Assembly (NCBI GenBank): GCA_964369635.1
Contig: CAYJGN010000012.1
Span: forward strand, 1-46,294
DNA length: 46,294 bases
Direction: 5' to 3'
DNA from: CAYJGN01 sp964369635
GTDB taxonomy: Bacteria; Bacillota; Clostridia; Oscillospirales; Ruminococcaceae
How positions within the stretch are numbered: the stretch's first letter is position 1; every line of letters begins with the position of its first letter. Under the pieces are notes generated by a model. It did not search any database and was not told the origin of the DNA. It was given only the letters and a program-made list of their open reading frames with translations. The position numbers were made by a program, and so were the translations under genes. Shown in pieces: positions 43,765-46,294 of this stretch.

Positions 43765-44706
43765 TCACCCCTTTGCCGCTGATTCGGCTTTTTTAGTTCT
43801 TTTTGTTTCAACTTTACGCGCTTTATAGTAGCTTCTCATAATTCTCTGCGCTTTGAGTTTCGGGTTTGAAACTTCATCTATTGCAAAGTTTATAAGTGTT
43901 AGTCCCATTCCTATCATAACAAGTATACCGATAGCGCCCGCCACCTCGAAGAAGTATCCGCTGTGGAATGCGCCTGAATTTTGAGCGTTAAATAGGATTG
44001 TTCCAAGTGTTACCGAGTTTGGGTTGCCAAATCCGATAAACTCAAGTGTTGCGTGAGCCATAATTGAGTAGATAAGTGTTCCAACAAATGCACTTGAGAT
44101 AATCGAGAGCATATTCGGCATTATCTCAACGAATAGTATTCTAAATTTGTTCTCTCCGAGCGTTTCCGCTGAGCGGACAAAATCTCGATTTCCAATACTC
44201 ATCGTCTGCGCTCGAAGCACCCTTGAGTTCCAAGGCCATGAGGTAAGACCTATTATTATGCTTATAAGTAGTGGCGAAACGCCTCCCATCATAGATGCAA
44301 TTATAAGTAGCAAAACAATAGTTGGTATAACCATCATGATGTTTGTAAGTGTGCTTACGATGCTATCATAAACGCCACCGATATATCCAGCGCTTATTCC
44401 GATTAGCATTCCAAGAAGGGTAGTTATCGTCGCTGCAAGCAGTCCTACTAAAATAGACTGTCTGCCGCCATATAGCGACTGGGCAAAGACATCTCGTCCA
44501 AGCCTTGTTGTTCCGAGCAGATGCTCTGCCGATGGCGCAGTATGGTACATTCCCTCAAAGCGATGCATTGGGTCGTAGGAGGTAAATAATGGTGCTCCCA
44601 TTGTTAATACTAAAACTATTAATATTAGCATCATTCCCACTGTGAATTTCGGACTCTCTTTTAAAAAGCGAAAGAAACTTTTAATTCGACTCTTTTTTTG
44701 TAACAT
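43765..44706 (-). CDS. Opp/Dpp-type ABC transporter permease, OppC-like
   Basis: A 313-residue permease: basic N-terminus, first helix FTVGMMLILIVLVLTMGA, the OppC loop HLLGTTRLGRDVFAQSLYGG, and the cytoplasmic loop FVRSAETLGENKFRILFVEIMPN that contacts the ATPases. The C-terminus is Lys-rich. It is 21 nt downstream of the OppB-like gene. GAAAGGA precedes ATG. Confidence 0.9.
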   Translation of the reverse strand: MLQKKSRIKSFFRFLKESPKFTVGMMLILIVLVLTMGAPLFTSYDPMHRFEGMYHTAPSAEHLLGTTRLGRDVFAQSLYGGRQSILVGLLAATITTLLGMLIGISAGYIGGVYDSIVSTLTNIMMVIPTIVLLLIIASMMGGVSPLLISIIIGLTSWPWNSRVLRAQTMSIGNRDFVRSAETLGENKFRILFVEIMPNMLSIISSAFVGTLIYSIMAHATLEFIGFGNPNSVTLGTILFNAQNSGAFHSGYFFEVAGAIGILVMIGMGLTLINFAIDEVSNPKLKAQRIMRSYYKARKVETKRTKKAESAAKG

Positions 44707-44727
44707 AATTATTCATTCCTTTCTCAT

Positions 44728-45720
44728 TTACTTACTCGACTGACGTCGGGTTCTTGGATCTAAGAACAAAATAGCAATGTCTGCAAGTAGGTTTGCAGAG
44801 AGCATTAGTATTGTTGTCATAAGAAGTATTCCTTGCATTAGCGGATAATCTCGTGCACCAATTGCCGATACCATAACCTGACCGAGTCCTGGGTAGTTGA
44901 ATATCTGCTCTATAATAATCGAGCCACCGAGCAAGAACCCAACCTGCATTGCAAGCGAGGTTATAACTGGGAGTAGTGAGTTTCTTGCAGCATATGAAAA
45001 CATAATTTTTCTGTCGGGAAGTCCCTTAGCTATACCCATAACGATATAGTCGTCCCCGAGCTGGTTTATCATATTTGCGCGCATTCCCATAATTCCACCG
45101 AGTCCCGATAGCACAATCGCTGTTACCGGCACAAATGCGTGGTAGAGAACATCGAGCACTGCATCAAGTGGAGTTTCTGCTATAAATAGAGGGGTTACCG
45201 CATATCCGAGCGGGAAAAGACCTGTGTAGCAGAGTGCGAATAGTAATACTATCGCTGTTACTACCGATGGAACATTCGCTAAAAACTGACCGCCGACTGT
45301 CAGCGCTGTATCGAGCTTTGAGCCACGGCGCCATGCAACGAATATTCCGAGTAGGTTGTTTATTATAAACCCGACTATAAGGGCAATTCCCATAAGCAAA
45401 ACAGTCCATTGGAGACCCCTTGATACCGATTCTAAAACAGTCTGCGGGAAATAGTAGAACGATACCCCCCAGTCACCTGTTAGGATGCTTCCTATGTAGT
45501 TAAAATAGCTTATAATTAAAGGCTCTGTGCTATTAAAGCCAAACATCGCTTCGATAGATGCTATTGTTGCGGGGTCTATTCGCCCGCCGCCCTGCGCAAG
45601 CTCTGATAGATACATCTGAACAGGGTCACCCGGCATCATTCGTGGCAGAAAGAAGTTGAGAGTTACTGCGCCAAAGAATGCTATTATATAGAACCCGAGT
45701 CTTTTTAAAATATACTTCAT
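44728..45720 (-). CDS. Opp/Dpp-type ABC transporter permease, OppB-like
   Basis: About 330 residues from ATG 45720 (MKYILKRLGFYIIAFFGAV), with AAAGGA upstream. The frame to 45738 would use that site as its own second and third codons. It has the loop FFLPRMMPGDPVQMYL, six membrane helices and the C-terminal DIAILFLDPRTR typical of OppB/DppB permeases. Confidence 0.9.
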   Translation of the reverse strand: MKYILKRLGFYIIAFFGAVTLNFFLPRMMPGDPVQMYLSELAQGGGRIDPATIASIEAMFGFNSTEPLIISYFNYIGSILTGDWGVSFYYFPQTVLESVSRGLQWTVLLMGIALIVGFIINNLLGIFVAWRRGSKLDTALTVGGQFLANVPSVVTAIVLLFALCYTGLFPLGYAVTPLFIAETPLDAVLDVLYHAFVPVTAIVLSGLGGIMGMRANMINQLGDDYIVMGIAKGLPDRKIMFSYAARNSLLPVITSLAMQVGFLLGGSIIIEQIFNYPGLGQVMVSAIGARDYPLMQGILLMTTILMLSANLLADIAILFLDPRTRRQSSK

Positions 45721-45750
45721 AAATATAATTCCTTTCAAACCTTAGTAGCA

Positions 45751-45797
45751 AAAAGTCCCCTACACTATTACTTTTTGCTTTAGTGTAGAAGACTTTT
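45751..45797 (-). terminator. Intercistronic hairpin between binding-protein and permease genes
   Basis: A 17-bp stem with two wobble pairs (45751-45767 with 45781-45797) closes a 13-nt loop. On the - strand the second arm ends in TTTTT. It lies after the binding-protein stop codon and probably lets most transcripts stop there, giving excess binding protein over permease. Confidence 0.75.
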
Positions 45798-45812
45798 AAT
45801 AATTTCAAACTA

Positions 45813-46294
45813 TTAAGCTACAGGCTCAAGCTCAAGTAATCTTAGAATTTTAGAGTCGTGCATTGTTAGTGCTGGATATCCTGTTTCATTTGATGTTGAC
45901 CAACCTGTAAATCTTGCATCGTTGTAAACAAACCAGTTGCCGTTGTATAGAACAGGGATGTTTATCATATTCTCTGCAAAATGCTGCTCTATCTGACCTG
46001 TTATAGCTAAAACCTCTTCATCTGTTGCCGCTGTTGGAAGCTGCGCTATAAGTGCATTAACTTCTTCGTTTATATAGTTTGTCTGGCAAACTGACCACCA
46101 TGTTGATGTTAGCGCTCTGCTTGAGTCACCAATTGTATCCCAATAGAATCTGTAGATATCGCTCGCCTGACCGTTTGCTGTATAGAGCATATCCCAGTCG
46201 CCTGTTTCCCAAACCTGTGTTACCATTGAAAGCTCAATCGGTGTTGATGTTGCGTTTACGCCGATAGCCTGCATACCCTCTGAAGATATCTGAG
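45813..46294 (-). CDS. Extracellular solute-binding protein, family 5 (C-terminal part, cut by window end)
   Basis: The frame is open to the last base of the window, so the ATG at 46274 is internal. About 160 residues of the C-terminal SBP_bac_5 region are seen: GMQAIGVNATSTPIELS, WDMLYTANGQASDIYRFYWDTIG, EEVNALIAQLPTAATDEE and IPVLYNGNWFVYNDARFTGW. It is the binding protein of the OppBCDF-like importer that follows. The signal peptide and promoter lie outside. Confidence 0.85.
   Translation of the reverse strand, partial: QISSEGMQAIGVNATSTPIELSMVTQVWETGDWDMLYTANGQASDIYRFYWDTIGDSSRALTSTWWSVCQTNYINEEVNALIAQLPTAATDEEVLAITGQIEQHFAENMINIPVLYNGNWFVYNDARFTGWSTSNETGYPALTMHDSKILRLLELEPVA

Noticed and set aside
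46079..46274. ATG 46274 as the start of a short protein
   Set aside because: The frame stays open to the window end and the sequence before the ATG continues the binding-protein fold, so the gene is cut rather than short.
1..46294. CRISPR arrays, tRNA/rRNA genes, insertion sequences, prophage
   Set aside because: I read both strands for regular repeats, cloverleaf-like sequences, transposase or phage proteins and terminal repeats and saw none. A tRNA search program could miss nothing obvious here, but I could not run one.

Overview
The window looks like a draft contig from an AT-rich anaerobic member of the Clostridia (gut or rumen type). The support is strong AGGAGG-type ribosome sites, several TTG/GTG starts, a fermentative citrate lyase cluster, two Dpp/Opp-type importers next to carbohydrate genes, and DUF2325, DUF3793, DUF6110-like and flavodoxin genes together. 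I see no rRNA, tRNA, CRISPR array, transposase or phage gene. Two runs of ten N inside one gene (29649-29658, 30267-30276) mark assembly gaps.

Layout. (1) 1-856: no gene; three terminator-like hairpins, then a promoter, a palindromic operator and an unusual structured leader for a ROK regulator. (2) 857-11449, + strand: ROK repressor, a complete Dpp-type ABC importer with its lipoprotein, a zinc polyol-type dehydrogenase, a PfkB (fructokinase-like) sugar kinase and two related esterases, the second lacking its catalytic Ser and His. This reads as import, de-esterification, oxidation and phosphorylation of a sugar alcohol or related compound. (3) 11517-18710: citrate lyase genes citD-citE-citF, a fused citX-citG, citC, a LysR regulator with a good LysR-type box upstream of citD, and an AbrB-family membrane protein that might be the substrate carrier. 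(4) 19041-19616: nitroreductase. (5) 19897-35478: a proposed metal-homeostasis region. A TetR regulator (26226-26834) is surrounded by four copies of GTTAG-N6-CTAAC. One copy precedes a six-gene operon (two half-ABC transporters, an aminothiazoline-carboxylate-hydrolase-like protein, a membrane protein, two methyltransferases). Two copies precede DUF2325, DUF3793, flavodoxin, an AraC-type HTH, a DUF6110-like protein with a Cys-rich tail, a divergent P1B-type ATPase and a 26-residue membrane peptide. One copy precedes a second half-ABC pair with YgbA-like and DUF454 proteins. (6) 35817-46294, - strand: a glycoside phosphorylase-like protein, a domain-swapped GH3 beta-glucosidase, and an Opp-type importer with a solute-binding protein that is cut by the window end.

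The most interesting material is region 5. The gene content resembles ferrosome (fez-like, P1B-6 ATPase) iron-storage loci of anaerobes, and the shared operator ties it to two exporter/importer-like ABC operons. One of these carries a thiazoline-ring hydrolase-family protein, which suggests handling of a thiazoline-type metallophore. That link is inference. The shared operator, the gene order and the motifs are read directly from the sequence.
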